A DNA stretch of 64,000 bases from Lepidurus packardi (GCA_023053545.1 JAKZAN010000006.1:11539412-11603411); one strand, 5' to 3'. Positions 19,986 through 37,554 are shown, counted from the stretch's first letter. Notes: generated from the sequence alone by a model not told the origin. Numbers and translations are program-made.

Positions 19986-20489
19986 CAGTGAAAACCGCTT
20001 AGCACAAAAAACCTGTTAACTCAAAATGGTATTCCGGTTCGGACAAAAGGCTATACAATTCCGTACATTTGTTTCCTTTTAATACGAAATAAAAACCACT
20101 TAACACGAAAAAATTGTGCGTCTTGGAGGAACGACAAGATAGTTTTCTTGCGAGAAAATATTTTTGTCTACTTAATAACCGTCTCCCTCTGACAATGGGA
20201 AGGGTTGTAGAGCCAAAACAACATCCCTGACTTAAGTTCAAATTTTCGTCTTTCTCGTCCCAGCAGTCCGAGGGCAGTCAAAACATTTCATTTTTATTTA
20301 CAGTCTGTTAAAATGTTTTAAAATGTATTATGTGTGCTTTAAAATGTATATACTATCAATGTACGAGTATCAACTTGAATGTTAGCTCGGTTATCACGAC
20401 AGTTTTTTAATATATCTGTTAGCACGAATTCCTTTTAACACGAAAAAATATTCCGGTCCCTTAGATTTCGTGTTAAGCGGTTTTCACTG
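19986..20489. mobile_element. pogo-like MITE
   Basis: 504 bp with inverted ends CAGTGAAAACCGCTTA-CAC, flanked by TA at 19984-19985 and 20490-20491. Subterminal words TTAACACGAAAAA and ATTCCGGT recur in both halves. CAGT ends plus TA are characteristic of the pogo/Tigger group. No coding content. Confidence 0.88.
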
Positions 20490-20905
20490 TATATGGAGGG
20501 AACATCACTGTGTACAAGTCTGTTACCAAGATATAGATCGAAAAGGAGGAGCCAAAAGTGGAGCCGCATCGGCTATAGTGCTGGTTGGCCGTTAAGACAC
20601 AGATCGGTATGAGTAAAGCTGGCTTTACACTGGCCTGTCAGCGTGTCAAAACACGCGACAGACAACAGACAACCACGGAAAAAAGCAGAAAACTCGACAC
20701 AAGCAGCCTGACAGACGCAGACAGACGAAGTTGAGCGCTGCTCTACTTTTGGCTTCGGCACAGAAGCGACAGAAGCCCTTCCGCCAATCAAGGATTAGGA
20801 AGGCAGGGCCTTTTTCTGTTGTTGTGGTGCAGTTTCCCGCCCTTTTTGTTGATACTTGTGTATGAAGGCGGTTTGTTATCAAAACGACAGAAAAACATAT
20901 TAAAA

Positions 20906-21798
20906 ATGATGTCAATGGAAGTGAAACTCATAAACTTAGTGCGGGATAATCGTCATCTATACGACAAAAGTGACAGATCGTACAAGGACTCTATTAAGGC
21001 TGAAAACACATGGAATATGATCAGAGACGAATTGGGCTTAGCCGGTAAATATTTTTTTCCCTGTCATTCGGCAGATAAACTTATTCTTGCTTTAAAGACA
21101 TTGGGCCAAATAAAGCCAAGAAACGCTGGGGCACTTTACTCCAAAAATTCAGCCGTGAAAATAAAAAACCGCCTTCTGGGTCAGGCGCTTAAAAGAAGCC
21201 ATGGCAGTTTTTGGAGTCTATGGCTTTTCTTAAAGACCACATGGAGAACAGAGAGTAAGAATTATTTATAACTTAAAGACTGAATGATCGAAGGTTTAAA
21301 AAATAGGAGGGCCACAAATTTTTTAAACGATGACACGGAAGGCGAGTGGCCTAGCGCAGAAGTGACCGATGAAATTTTCGAACTTGATGTTCCTTTGGAG
21401 AACGTGGCCGAACCCACAGTAAATAACGTCGTATTGTGAATTAATAAAAAGTTAAATTAACTGTTTTATAAGGAAGAGGAATTTGTGTAGAAACGCACTT
21501 TGCTGAACCTGATCTTAGCCGTCCATCAACTGCCTCAACAGTTTCCAACAAGTCAGCAGCTCTTTCTAGAAAAAGGAAGTCTGATGGAAAAACACAAATT
21601 TTGGATGTTTTGAAGCAAACCCATTCGGAGATCAATTCCATGCTAATACAAGCTCCAGTGCAGGACGACATTGATGCTTACATGATTGCCACCAGAATGG
21701 CGCTGAAGAAACTGACGAAGGCGAGGTTCCTGCGAGCAAAACGCCAAATAAATAACATAATCTCAGATCTTGAAGAAGAGGAGCTTTATAGTAATTAA
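20906..21798 (+). pseudogene. MADF-domain DNA-binding protein of the PIF element
   Basis: Starts MMSMEVKLINLVRDNRHLYD, a clear MADF start, followed by SYKDSIKAENTWNMIRDELG. A shifted frame then reads AKKRWGTLLQKF and PPSGSGA, a TAA stop, and KKPWQFLESMAFLKD, completing the Trp-spaced MADF fold (three helices, Myb/SANT-like). The C-terminal part at 21601-21798 (DDIDAYMIATRMALKKL, acidic end) resembles the BESS-like helper region. In PIF/Harbinger elements this protein takes the transposase to the nucleus and the element's ends. The stop and the frame change around 21100-21200 suggest it is inactive, though an unrecognised intron could explain the first shift. Confidence 0.72.
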
Positions 21799-21903
21799 AG
21801 ATACTCAGAGAATTTTCAATGCTGTAACTCTTTCAATGTACTCACACCTCTGTATCCAAGTCATTCAAGTGCAATTTTAATAAAAGAAAAACTCGTTCCA
21901 TTG

Positions 21904-23473
21904 TCAATTTGCGCCTCTGTTTACAATAGCGCTTTGCCAAGGCACGCTTCCAAACGGAGTTACTAAAAACTTGGCTAGTACATCACGCTGTTCAAATGCT
22001 TCTCTACTAGCGTTATTGCTTCCAAGTCGCCTGCAACTATTAAGGGAGTTCGCCGCGTTCCTCCAGTTTGCCAAAGTGATGTTACCATTGTGGTCTTCTT
22101 GGTCGACGCAGTTGGGTGGGAAATACATTCGTTGAGCAGGCGGCTTTGAATCATCTTCCGCCTTTAGGTGGTTGTGGAGGCAAACAATGGCTTTGACGTA
22201 CCAAATAGCGTTTTCCACGTCCGCGATTATTACGCTGTGAAGGATTCGCCATATGTTTGTAGCAATTCCAAAGACATTCTCAATTGTTCGTCGAGCTCTG
22301 GAAAGGCGGTAATTAAAAACTTTCTGCTCTTCACTCAGGCTTCTGGCATCCCGTCTTGAATAGGGGCGCATCATGCGGGGACTGAGACCAAATGCTTCGT
22401 CGCCGACAAAGAAGGCCCTTAACTCGGTGTCCGTATTGGGAAGTGTTAGTTTATTTGGGATGTCCAAAGTATTTCTCGCCAAAGCTTTGCCAAGCGTTGA
22501 GGACGAAAAAATGCCACCATCACTAATGCCGCCATAGCTACCAATATCCACGTAGGTGAACTTGTATCTGGCGTCACATGTTGCTAGGAGAACAAAACTG
22601 AACGTTCCCTTGAAATTAAAGTATTTGGATCCGCTGTTGGCCGGACACTGTATCTTAATGTGTTTTCCATCGATGGCTCCTAAACAGTTGGGGAAATTCC
22701 AGATAGACCAAAAATCGTCGGTGATATTTTGCCACTGATTCTTATTAAGAGCTGGCAGAACTCTGGGTTGCAGGACATTCCAAATCGCAATACAAGTTTC
22801 TCTCAGGATCTTTGAAACAGAGGGAGGACTAACGCGGAAGGACTAAGATTCACTTCTTTGTAAATCGCCTGTGCTTAAATACCTATGGAAATATTGTGAC
22901 GTTGTAATTTAGAAGGTGTTTTGAGTTGACAATAACAACGTCAAGGGGTTCAACAAATGGTTAAGTAAAAGGTGTTTATTGATCAAAAGATCTTAGGAAA
23001 CTGTCCTGTATGCTGTCTAAGTTCTACTCCCATGCCAAGTTATCGCGAAGCAAACAGGATAGAGTAGAATGTTGCACACCATCCGGTCTACGTGCAAAGA
23101 CACTAGATGTGCGGAAACAGCTAAGCATATTTTTTGCAGCGTCACAATATATTGTACAAAACGTTCCAACAACTTTTCATGATACATTCTACCTCAAGGT
23201 CACGCCAAGTCGGAGTCCTGAAGGAAGACTATTCCTGAAATTTGTATTCCGTTTGGCGATATACGGCTCTACCATTAAAAGGAGTTCGTCGAATTGTCTT
23301 GGCGTCATCCTCATGTACTCAAAAAATCCTAAGGGTCCATTGCCAGCTTCATTAATTCGCAATTCTTGCATCAAATTTGCATAGTCCCCCTGACTCCGGC
23401 GGCTCCTGTACAGACTATTGTTAAACCTTCCAACTACGATAATAAAATACATACTCTTCAGAAAGGTAATCAC
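21904..23473 (-). pseudogene. PIF/Harbinger DDE transposase
   Basis: Two parts on the minus strand. The N-terminal part (23473-23189) has GFFEYMRMTPRQFDELL and VEPYIAKRNTNFR, the usual helix-turn-helix lead. The catalytic part (about 22833-21904) has WNFPNCLGAIDGKHI (first Asp), YVDIGSYGGISDGGIF (second Asp) and VGDEAFGLSPRMMRPY (catalytic Glu), then FNYRLSRARRTIENVFG. A donor-like GAG/GTAGAA near 23181 and acceptor GTTAG near 22834 could join them, but the helix segment expected between them is missing, so a deletion or a decayed exon is likely. The catalytic triad itself is intact. Confidence 0.85.
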
Positions 23474-24218
23474 GAACCCATATCCTGTTATTGCTCTCCT
23501 CGTCCAGCAAGTGATGTAGCACCACTAAATCGCTCACCAGGACCATCAATTTAACAGAACGAACCTCTTGTCTTGTAAACATGTTTGCCTCGTTTCAAAA
23601 CAAACTTCTCAAAGCCACACCCCTGGGTGGATCGCTGGATCATGGGAGCTATTATGTCAACAGTCCAGTGTAAATAGAAAGCTGTCAAGCTGTCTCTGTC
23701 GTGACGACATGGCAGACTGACATGACAGGCCGACAGGCCAGTGTAAAGCCAGCTTAAGACGTTGGTCAAGGGTCTGAAACTGACGATATTCCTCTCATGG
23801 AACCTGCAGCCTCGAAAAGTGGTAACAAAAGGCCCAGAAGGAAAGTGCTGCTGTTCCCTCTACAGATATCTTTACTCTATGAAATGGAACCTTTAAAATA
23901 AAGCAGTTTCTTTTACTTCTGCTGCCATCTATAACTTTGTATCTACATTTCTTACTGTAAACTATTATCGTGTGTTGTCAGTTGAGAGAATTCTTTCGGT
24001 TTCTTTGAAATTTTATAAGCCTAAATACTAAATTAAACCTGAATGGAAAGAAACAAATGTAAGTAAGACTTTTTATTTTATATACAAAAGATTCAAGCCA
24101 GGAAAAGTGAAAGTTAGTGGATGGTTTTTGACCGTCAGAACTAGGAACTGTTCCTCCCCTTTTTTGGCCTCGTCGAACACTGTAAGTGTAACTGACCTGT
24201 TTTTATTACTTTAATAGA

Positions 24219-29626
<5,408 letters not shown>

Positions 29627-30107
29627 GTCGAACCATTATTTATATTTACACCCCTTTACGACTATTTAGACGATATGCTATCACTACTTCCGTTACTCCC
29701 CTAGGGAATTTTGAGTGAAAAGCAACACAGAACGAAAAACGTAATCCTTTTTTTGTACACGTAATGATTTTCTAACCTTCTAGTGCATGACCTGCAGCCA
29801 TTCCAGTCACGTTAGACACCGCAAAAAAACCCTCTTATTTGGACCTATGATTGACCTATGATATTTCCTACTATTTATATACTGACTCAATTTTTTTAAG
29901 TTTTTTGTGTTTGGAAGAAGTTTAGCGGTGAGAACATTTTAGGCATCTATAAAATATATATATATATAAATGAGCCAGCGCTCTTCGCACTTAGAAAGCA
30001 CCAAGAAATTAGATATGAAAAGGTCAAAAAAGCTTCCTTGTATTCAGGACACATTGTCTACAAATCACTGTACATATACAAGAGACTATTTGAAAATGCT
30101 AAGATAA
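29627..30107. other. Convergent 3' ends of the kinase and TIMM23 genes
   Basis: 481 bp that must hold both 3' UTRs. A TATATATATA run at about 29957. No clear conserved polyadenylation pair could be assigned to either gene with confidence. Confidence 0.5.
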
Positions 30108-30865
30108 TCAAGCCGGACTATATTGAGTCACGTTACGGAGCTTATCCCTCGATACCCATACGGAATACAAAGCTGCTAAGCCAAAACCCATTGCTCCTCC
30201 ACGTAAACAAGATTTCATACCAGCTAAATCAAAACAGATTATTTTTTCTCCTCATTCTTAAATAGTTTTACCTGAGGCCTTGTACAACAAGCCGGCGGTT
30301 GTGCCTGCTGCGACGGTATTGATTTCGTCATCCGCACCTCGTGCCCAAGACAAAATAACGCCAGTACCCGAGTACATAACCGCTAACACTCCCAACGTAT
30401 TGGCCGTACGTGCTCCTTGCTTCATAACATAGTTCAGCAATCTATAAAAGGAAATAAAAGAAGAACATTAATTCGATAAATTTGCCACACAAATATACTT
30501 TACTGGGTCCGTCTCAGTTTGCCACTTTGTCCTGCAGCAGCCGTATCTTGTAAACCCCGGTAAAGCCCTGTGGTGCCGCCAATAGCCCCTCCAATCATGC
30601 AAGAGGCTCCGATTTGCGAAAAGGCAAGCTCAAATCTGCCTCGCTGACGCGAAGCACCTTCAGGGAAAATGAATTCTGGCTGGCTAGCTTGTAAATAAGC
30701 GGGATCAAAATTCATATACGGCGACAAAGGAGCCAAATTTGGGTTCAAAACTGTTAAAACATAATTACACAAAAATTAATATAAATTTCAACTAAAATAG
30801 TTACTCGATCTATTACCTGACGCATTTATTCCTAAGTCGTTGTACCCAGATCCATCCGAAGGCAT
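30108..30865 (-). CDS. TIMM23: TIMM23, channel subunit of the mitochondrial inner-membrane translocase
   Basis: Four exons on the minus strand: 30865-30817, 30750-30504, 30441-30272 and 30223-30108; 582 nt, 193 aa, all phases consistent. TIM23 forms the presequence translocase that imports matrix and inner-membrane proteins together with TIM17, TIM50 and the PAM motor. The N-terminal 70 residues are hydrophilic (APLSPYMNFDPAYLQ); then come the four helices of the Tim17/22/23 fold with GGAIGGTTGLYRGL, a RTANTLGVLAVMYSG segment, DDEINTVAAGTTAGLLYKASG, and GGAMGFGLAALYSVW. The length is normal. Head to head with DDX54. Confidence 0.96.
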
Positions 30866-31182
30866 TTTTAATATTTATATCTGAATGAGAAAAAACTAAT
30901 TAACTAATCCCAGATCAACTTCAACACGTTGAGAGAGAATGTGGGCGGGGAAAGGGAATTTAGGATTGTTCTAGGAACTACTGCTACCTAGCGGTGTACG
31001 GCTAAATCCAATTGATGTAAATGTTATTTTTCGTTGGTAGCAGACAGGAGGAACATTTTAGGGACCGCGTGACTCGTGTTTAGCATTAGTTTACTGTAAA
31101 CTTTACATAGTTTAGTGTGATATTAACGTGGCTAAGGTTGAAATAGCAATCTACTGAGGATTAACGTTTTTCGCATTTCAGA
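30866..31182. promoter_or_regulatory. Shared bidirectional promoter region, TIMM23 / DDX54
   Basis: 317 bp separate the two start codons. No TATA box at a useful distance, as usual for housekeeping genes. The DDX54 ATG is preceded by a splice-acceptor-like CGCATTTCAG (31172-31181), so that gene may have a 5' UTR intron and its transcription start may lie within this interval. Confidence 0.6.
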
Positions 31183-34100
31183 ATGGGGGACGTTAAAGGC
31201 TTTTCTGCCTATAACGAGGATGGATATACATCTGAGGCAGAGTTGGACACACGTGCTCTTGTACAGGAGCAGAACCGAAAAAAGAAGAAATCTGGCGGAT
31301 TTCAGTCCATGGGCTTAAGCCACAGTATATTTAATGGCGTTATGAAAAAGGGTTATAAAGTTCCCACCCCTATTCAAAGAAAAGTAAACCCAACTTTTGT
31401 CAGTAAAATTGTAAATAATGCATCCTCTTCTTGTCAGTGTATTCCACTCATTATGGAGGGCAAAGATGTAGTCGCTATGGCTCGTACAGGGAGTGGCAAG
31501 ACTGCCTGCTTCCTTATTCCTCTATTTGAGAAACTACAAGCTCGATCAGCCAAAGCAGGTGCTCGGGCCCTCATCATGTCCCCAACTCGTGAATTGGCGC
31601 TTCAAACTTTACGATTTACCCGTGAATTGGGCCGCTACACGGGTCTAAAAGCAGCCACCGTACTCGGCGGAGATTCTATGGAAGCTCAGTTTGCCGCTAT
31701 CCATGAAAACCCGGACATCATTATAGCTACGCCTGGTCGTTTCGCCCATTTATGCGTCGAAATGGAACTTAAACTCAAAGATATTCAATACGTAGTTTTC
31801 GACGAAGCAGACAGGTAGAAAACAACTCTGTCCTCTTTTGGTGTCACACTCAATGGATTTATTTATTAGGTTATTTGAGATGGGGTTTGGCGAGCAACTG
31901 CTCGAAGTCTTAAAACGACTACCGGACAATCGTCAAACGCTGCTTTTCTCCGCTACGCTTCCCAAAATGCTGGTCGAGTTCACCAAAGCAGGTTTAAGCG
32001 ATCCTGTTTTGCTCAGGTTAGACGTAGATACACGTTTACCTGAAAACCTCCACCTCGCCTTTGCGTTCTGCCCCTCTGAAGCCAAGCCAGCAGCTCTTCT
32101 GCATCTTTTAAAAAACGTGGTCAAAAAAGGCGAGCTTACCTTAGTGTTCGCGGCTACTATGCACCACGTCGAGTACCTCCACTTAGTAAATTGTCGAAAG
32201 TTTCCTTTACATTAAGATGTTCTAATATTCTCTTTTTTGTCTAGCTTCTTGACAAAGCTGGAGTGCCTAACTCGTACTTGTATTCAAGTTTGGACCCAGC
32301 AGCGCGTAAAATCCATGCGGCCAAGTTCCAGAACAAAATTGTTCACGTGCTTGTTACCACTGATATTGCAGCTCGAGGTATTGACATTCCCTTGCTGGAT
32401 AACGTCATCAACTACAATTTCCCAGCCAAGTCTAAGCTGTTTGTGCACCGTGTTGGTACGTACTCCCGAGTTCTCTGTCATGACTATGTAACATGATTCG
32501 GTTTTAGGTCGTGTGGCTCGAGCCGGACGCGCCGGGACGGCTTTCTCCTTGATTGCTTTAGACGAAGTAGCGTATTATGTTGATTTGCAGTTATTTTTGG
32601 GTCGACTCGTCAAATCAATACCCCAAGAAGGTTTGTTAAAGAAAGACGAAAGCCAAGACGAGTTTGGACCGATCTGGGACGGTTATTTGGGCCGAATTGC
32701 ACACAGTGTCATGGATAATTTTGGCAGTGTGCTCGAATTTTGGCACAAAGAATCGATTGATTTGGTAAACTAATCTTAGAAGGAAAAATACTTATTTTAT
32801 TTATATCCGTGATTGTGAACTTAGGCTAATATGGTACGGGTATGCAATAGTGCGTATAAACAGTACAAACGCTCATGTCCGGCTCCTTCACATGAAAGTG
32901 TGAAACGTGGAAAAGCCATTCCTTTGAATGCCATGGGTTTTCACCCCTTATTCGTGACGGAAGACGAAGAAGGGGTCATGGGCGCCAAAAGACTTGAGAT
33001 TCTACAGAAAATGAAGAATTTTAAGCCTCAAAGTGTATGATTCTTCTTTCTTTTCTTTCCTTGTTTACATTTTTTTAGCTGATTAATGTTAACTTGGCTA
33101 AAATGAAACTTTTTTTGGTTCCTTATAGACCATTTTTGAGATCGGAGTCACTCAAGACTCATTAAAGGCCAAGATTATGCGAGAAAAACGCAAAGCCCAT
33201 GAAGCCACTATCGCCAAGTTTCATCGGAAGCTGGATACAGACAAAGAAGAAAGACAAGGTAATTTGTGTGTACGTAAGAAAAGTTATTTTAAGGTATTTA
33301 AGGTGATTCTGAAATTGACTGAGTTTTTAATTTCGACAACTTTAGTATTAGTAGCCGTAGCACTGTTTAGTAGCAGTTTTGTATGCAATTAATCTGTAAT
33401 CATTGGTTAACTAGTTTTAATTGCATTGATTTGTATTTCTTCTGTTAAATCCTCGCAAGTCAATTTCTGTTCGTTATAATCGATAAATTTATTTGGAATT
33501 TTAAAGACCGTGACTAGTTTTATAACTCTTTTATTTCGATTGTTTAGCAGGTGAAGACGAGGGAGAGGAATTTGAGACGGGGCTGAAACAGGGAGAAGAT
33601 GGTATTGAAGACGCGACTGCACAAGATTTGGAAAGTGCATTCCAGACTGTGATTGCACCTCGGAAGCGGAAGAATGACAAACCGTTTGAAGCCAAGAAAA
33701 CTGCGAAAAAAGCCAAATTGGAGAAAGGCGTCGTTGATTTTAAGGACAAAGAACACTATATTCCCTATTCAGCAGCCAATCACCACTTGGAAGCGGGGTA
33801 ATGGAGCGTTCTTTCCGAGCACTACGATGGTTAATAGTGCTTTGTTCTTTTTCCAAAGGTTGTCTTTGGTGTCTGATTTCAATCTGGCCGCGGCTGACGC
33901 GGTTATGGATCTGACTGCTGACGAAGACCAGGAATTGAGGAGACAAAGAAGTATGTTGCGATGGGACCGTAAGAAACAAAAGTATATCGGCACTGGTCAG
34001 GTATTAAAAAACAACTTTGTTTCGAACATAAATAGATTGTGCCTTGAAATGAATGATTGTATAACTTCTTCCTTTAACTAGGAGGAGAAAAATCGGAAAA

Positions 34101-34753
34101 TTCGGACCGAGTCCGGTGTCTGGATCCCGGCTTCCTACAAAACAGACCGCTACGAACGTTGGGTTAGTAAAACCAAAGCAGACCAGATTGGTAATGGCGG
34201 AGAAGATGGCGAAAATGGTGGAGACGCTCCTCCATCCAGTAATCGGCAGTTTCGGTCGTATCGGGATGACGTCACCAATACTTCCGGCATGAATCTTGAA
34301 GGTAAAATAGGATCATTACTGACTTAGCACTACTATTTTTCTTTACTCTCAGGAAGCTTTTCTGGTCTCCCACGTTCACATCCAGCCATGATCAAAGCGT
34401 GGAGCCAGGGCACAAGGGGCAAAGCAGGGCATATGCGACATGAAATTAAGCGTCCTGACGAGATTCTCAAAGCCCGAAAAGAACAAGAAAAGAAGTTCTT
34501 ACGCAATGGGCCCAAAGATAAACGCCAACAGTTGCGTAACAGAGATGATAGAGGTGGTAGAGGAGGAAGAGGCGGGCGTGGCAGGGGTGGTGGAGGCGGG
34601 AGGGATCGCAATGATAGTGGGCGTGGCCGAGGTGGAGGCGGGAGAGATCACAGTGACAGTGGGCGTAGTCGCGGTCGCGGAGGAGGTGGTCGCGGAGGAG
34701 GTGGTCGCGGAGGAGGACGAGGCGGAGGTCGTGGACGAGGGCGTGGGAGATAA
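31183..34753 (+). CDS. DDX54: DDX54, DEAD-box RNA helicase of ribosome biogenesis
   Basis: Eleven exons: 31183-31383, 31438-31814, 31870-32185, 32245-32455, 32508-32764, 32825-33034, 33129-33258, 33551-33797, 33859-34000, 34082-34301, 34353-34753; 2,712 nt, 903 aa, all phases consistent. The yeast counterpart Dbp10 acts in the nucleolus on the large-subunit rRNA core; the vertebrate form also binds nuclear receptors. Motifs in order: GYKVPTPIQ (Q), ARTGSGKT (I), SPTREL (Ia), ATPGR (Ib), [17 protein letters not shown] (V), [13 protein letters not shown] (VI). The family-specific C-terminal region ([13 protein letters not shown]) follows, then [19 protein letters not shown]. The last 70 residues are an Arg-Gly-Gly tail, an RNA-binding and methylation-prone region. 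Confidence 0.96.
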
Positions 34754-34831
34754 GTTGTATTATTACTTCGCAGAAATTGGCTTGTTCACGTCTAAATCAT
34801 GGCGCCATCTATGGATTGCTTCTAGACTAAA

Positions 34832-34837
34832 AATAAA
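34832..34837 (+). terminator. Polyadenylation signal of DDX54
   Basis: AATAAA within AAATAAATAAAG, 79 bp after the DDX54 stop. A canonical signal at a normal distance; the cleavage site cannot be seen. Confidence 0.55.
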
Positions 34838-34853
34838 TAAAGTTGCTAAAGAA

Positions 34854-37390
34854 ACCTGTTCTTTTCTTGGAATATTTAGTACTGCAAATTCAATTCCCAG
34901 CATTTGTTAATCAAACTCTGAAGAAGTTTGAATGTGTTTCGTGGGACTAGGGATGTCATGGAAGCTTTGGAGGTGGTTGCAGAACCGAAGGTAGATTATT
35001 TTGTATTCAAGTATGTTTTGAGTTGGGCCAGATTTAAATGAAGTGAGAAGCTCGAGTGCATCACATCAGCATTATATATGTGATTGTATGTATGAACGCC
35101 CGTCCGGCTGAAGTAAGTTTGAGAGTTGGTACCGAGCACGGGCGTCACTTGTTATGCTTTCGCTTAGACTATATAGCTATTGATTTAAAGGTCAGAGAAG
35201 GCGTGCAAGCAACGTGGGAGCGAGAAGCGGGTATAGAAAAGCCACCGTGTGCCAGTTCGATTTATTTTTTATTCAGGGAAAACAGTGTGTTCATTGTGTA
35301 TAACCGCTAACGAGAAGAACCCTCCCACGCGATGTTATCTTGCTCTTTCGTGGAATCGAACAAGACTTGCATTCCAATTATTTTATTTCTTGGGCGATCA
35401 CGTCAGCGTTCGCTATGCAACAAGGCAGCAACAAGCCTTCTAAGTTTGGGAAAGAAGAACATAAAAAATAAAACTTCCGTTATAACGGCAAATAAAAGGA
35501 GGAGCAATGCAGCTCATTTGAAATCGATGGACACGGACAGCGAGCGAAAAGTGGCTGTGAGGACACAAAAGTTGTGTTGCATCCCGCGACGTAAACGTGG
35601 AAAAGCTTTCAAGGAAAAGGACGAGCTCCCGTGTTGCTCCTTTAATAATGTTTCTTGTTACGCATGCAGTCCCCCATGGAGCCCGTGCTCTATGTCCTTC
35701 CTATGCCGGAACGCTGGGAACTTAATTTACAACCCCGAGAAGCCCGTAGAGTATAGCACATTGGTATATGCAACGAAATTAGACTACTGTCCATATTCTA
35801 ATCCTGTTTTCCCTTTCTGTTTTTACTTTTTTAAACTAGTCTTAACGGGAACATTGCTAATAAATTCAGAGAAATGCCAGACGTCTTTAATTAAACTTTG
35901 TAGCATTTGTTTATGGAAGTTTTGCCGAACAGAAGAAAGGAGACGCCAAAGGAAGTTTTATATGTGAGCAGTTCTACAAGAAGAGTTGTATTTCACTAAT
36001 TCGTCGGGGCTATGCCGATATACTGTGCCCACGTCCATGTTCTGGACTAATATGTAAATGCATTAATGTAGATCAGTGACATTTCTGGAACTGTATAGAA
36101 GGAAATCTACATTAGTAACTTAATTTAGTAAATTTCATAAAAGCATTGCACTCGTTTTATACACAAACGGGTCGCACTTATGCTTAATGAAGACAAACGA
36201 TTTTTTTAAACATAATTTCTGTTAATTAAGTTCACCAGATATTTCTGCAGTTAAATTCGCATGAGTGGTGCCTTTCTACAAGGCGGAAAAAGCCTAACGG
36301 AAGTAATTCGCAGGTCGTTAATGAGTTCAGGTTCGGTTTTTAGAGCACTGTAGCGGATTTGGCGCGTGCCGTTAGTGCCTGAAATAAATCATAGAGCGTG
36401 TTAAGCAAGTGAAGCGAAGTGAAGCGAAGTAACGTAAAGCTGAAGCTAGTAACACTACAAATGCAAGAGAGTTAGTGAAGAAGGATAAAAGCTAAAGACG
36501 TTCTTAAAGTGTGCTGGGTTGTGATAAGAGTCAGGTTGGAAAAGCCCCTCGTAGGTTTAGGCTTTAGGTTTAGTTCCTTCGTGCATAGCCGAAGTGCTAA
36601 TTTGTAGACTGCGTGTTATTTTCGAGAAATGGGATTTAAGTTTCATGAGTCACGCATTACATCGCGTGTGAAATTTAACAAGTGAAAAGCAATAGGAAGT
36701 TAGAGCTAAAAGGGCAAGTTTTATGAGGCTGACTTAGGCTGTGTCGCTTTGTGACGCCGTGGTCTTCTATTTTAATATGTAATATATGTTGTATCCACTT
36801 GGGCCGGTAAGTGTTGATAACTTGCGTTCAAGTTCGGTTAAATGACACATAACGAAGGCTAGGACTCCTTCCCATTCCCTGCAATAAATTTTCACACCCA
36901 ACTTGACCTTACTGAAAGAACAAAAGAGCTGCAAAACCATCAGCAAGTTATACCCAAACAATATAAATCTTACCATTGAATGCATAATAAACAACAAAAA
37001 GAAAAATAGTGGTACGCAGTTTGTTAATCGTTCATATCCAGTTGTTCTTATTTACTGGCATGCAAGTAATATTCTTGTATTAAACTATTATAAACAATTA
37101 CATCAAAATATTCAACGAAAGAAGAGATTCGAATGTTCTTAATATCCTGCTGTTTACTCGGCATCGTTTAAACACTTATGCCAGACCCAGCTATTACCTT
37201 GGTTAGTTAATAAGGTGTTTTTATTTGTAGACCTTTTTCCGAGGAAACGCCCAAATAACGAGCAATACCCCGTAATCGTTGGTAATATAATTACTAAGTT
37301 ATAATAAACTTGATGCTTCACAATAATAGATGTGAAAGGCTATTTTTCCCGAAAGTTTTGACTTTTTGGGACTTGGGGGTTGCCATTCGT
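34854..37390. other. Gene-poor stretch
   Basis: The longest frame is 211 codons (35332-35967), Cys/Lys/Arg-rich, with no recognised domain and no supporting splice structure. A short repeat of AAGTGAAGCG occurs at about 36408-36430. No RNA gene or mobile element recognised. Confidence 0.4.
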
Positions 37391-37398
37391 TATAAAAG
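37391..37398 (+). promoter_or_regulatory. TATA box before the 37-codon frame
   Basis: TATAAAAG starts 50 bp before the ATG at 37441, which would put the transcription start about 20 nt before the ATG if spacing is standard. Confidence 0.45.
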
Positions 37399-37440
37399 CC
37401 GAGTTTCTATTATATTTCGGATAGCGTGTAGGTGCAGAAA

Positions 37441-37554
37441 ATGAGCCTCGTGGTCGTACTAACTCGAATTATGGATGTGGGACACACTTGGATTATTGCT
37501 TTTGGTGGGCTTGCCTTTTATGGTGTTCTCTACTTTGCATGCTTTGCCTTTTGA
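37441..37554 (+). CDS. Candidate 37-aa membrane micropeptide
   Basis: ATG 37441 to TGA 37552-37554, too short for ordinary gene finders. The product has a short hydrophilic start (VLTRIMDVGH) and a single hydrophobic helix from about residue 16 to the end (WIIAFGGLAFYGVLYFACF), ending AF. The shape recalls small tail-anchored regulators such as the sarcolamban/sarcolipin group, but no sequence match is claimed. A canonical TATA box sits just upstream and the region is otherwise gene-free. The second Met (residue 11) could also start it. Chance remains possible in 20 kb of noncoding DNA. Confidence 0.4.
   Translation: MSLVVVLTRIMDVGHTWIIAFGGLAFYGVLYFACFAF

Larger units (their letters stand above)
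20617..23754 (-). mobile_element. PIF/Harbinger transposon, 3.1 kb
   Basis: 3,138 bp with termini AGCTGGCTTTACACTGGCCTG and its inverse, flanked by TAA at 20614-20616 and 23755-23757. It carries the two genes typical of the superfamily in opposite orientation: a MADF/Myb-like DNA-binding protein (plus) and a DDE transposase (minus). Both have lesions. Confidence 0.93.

Noticed and set aside
35332-35967. 211-codon open frame in the gene-poor region
   Set aside because: Cys/Lys/Arg-rich sequence without domain, repeats or splice signals; in long noncoding DNA a frame of this size can occur by chance. Kept only as a note.
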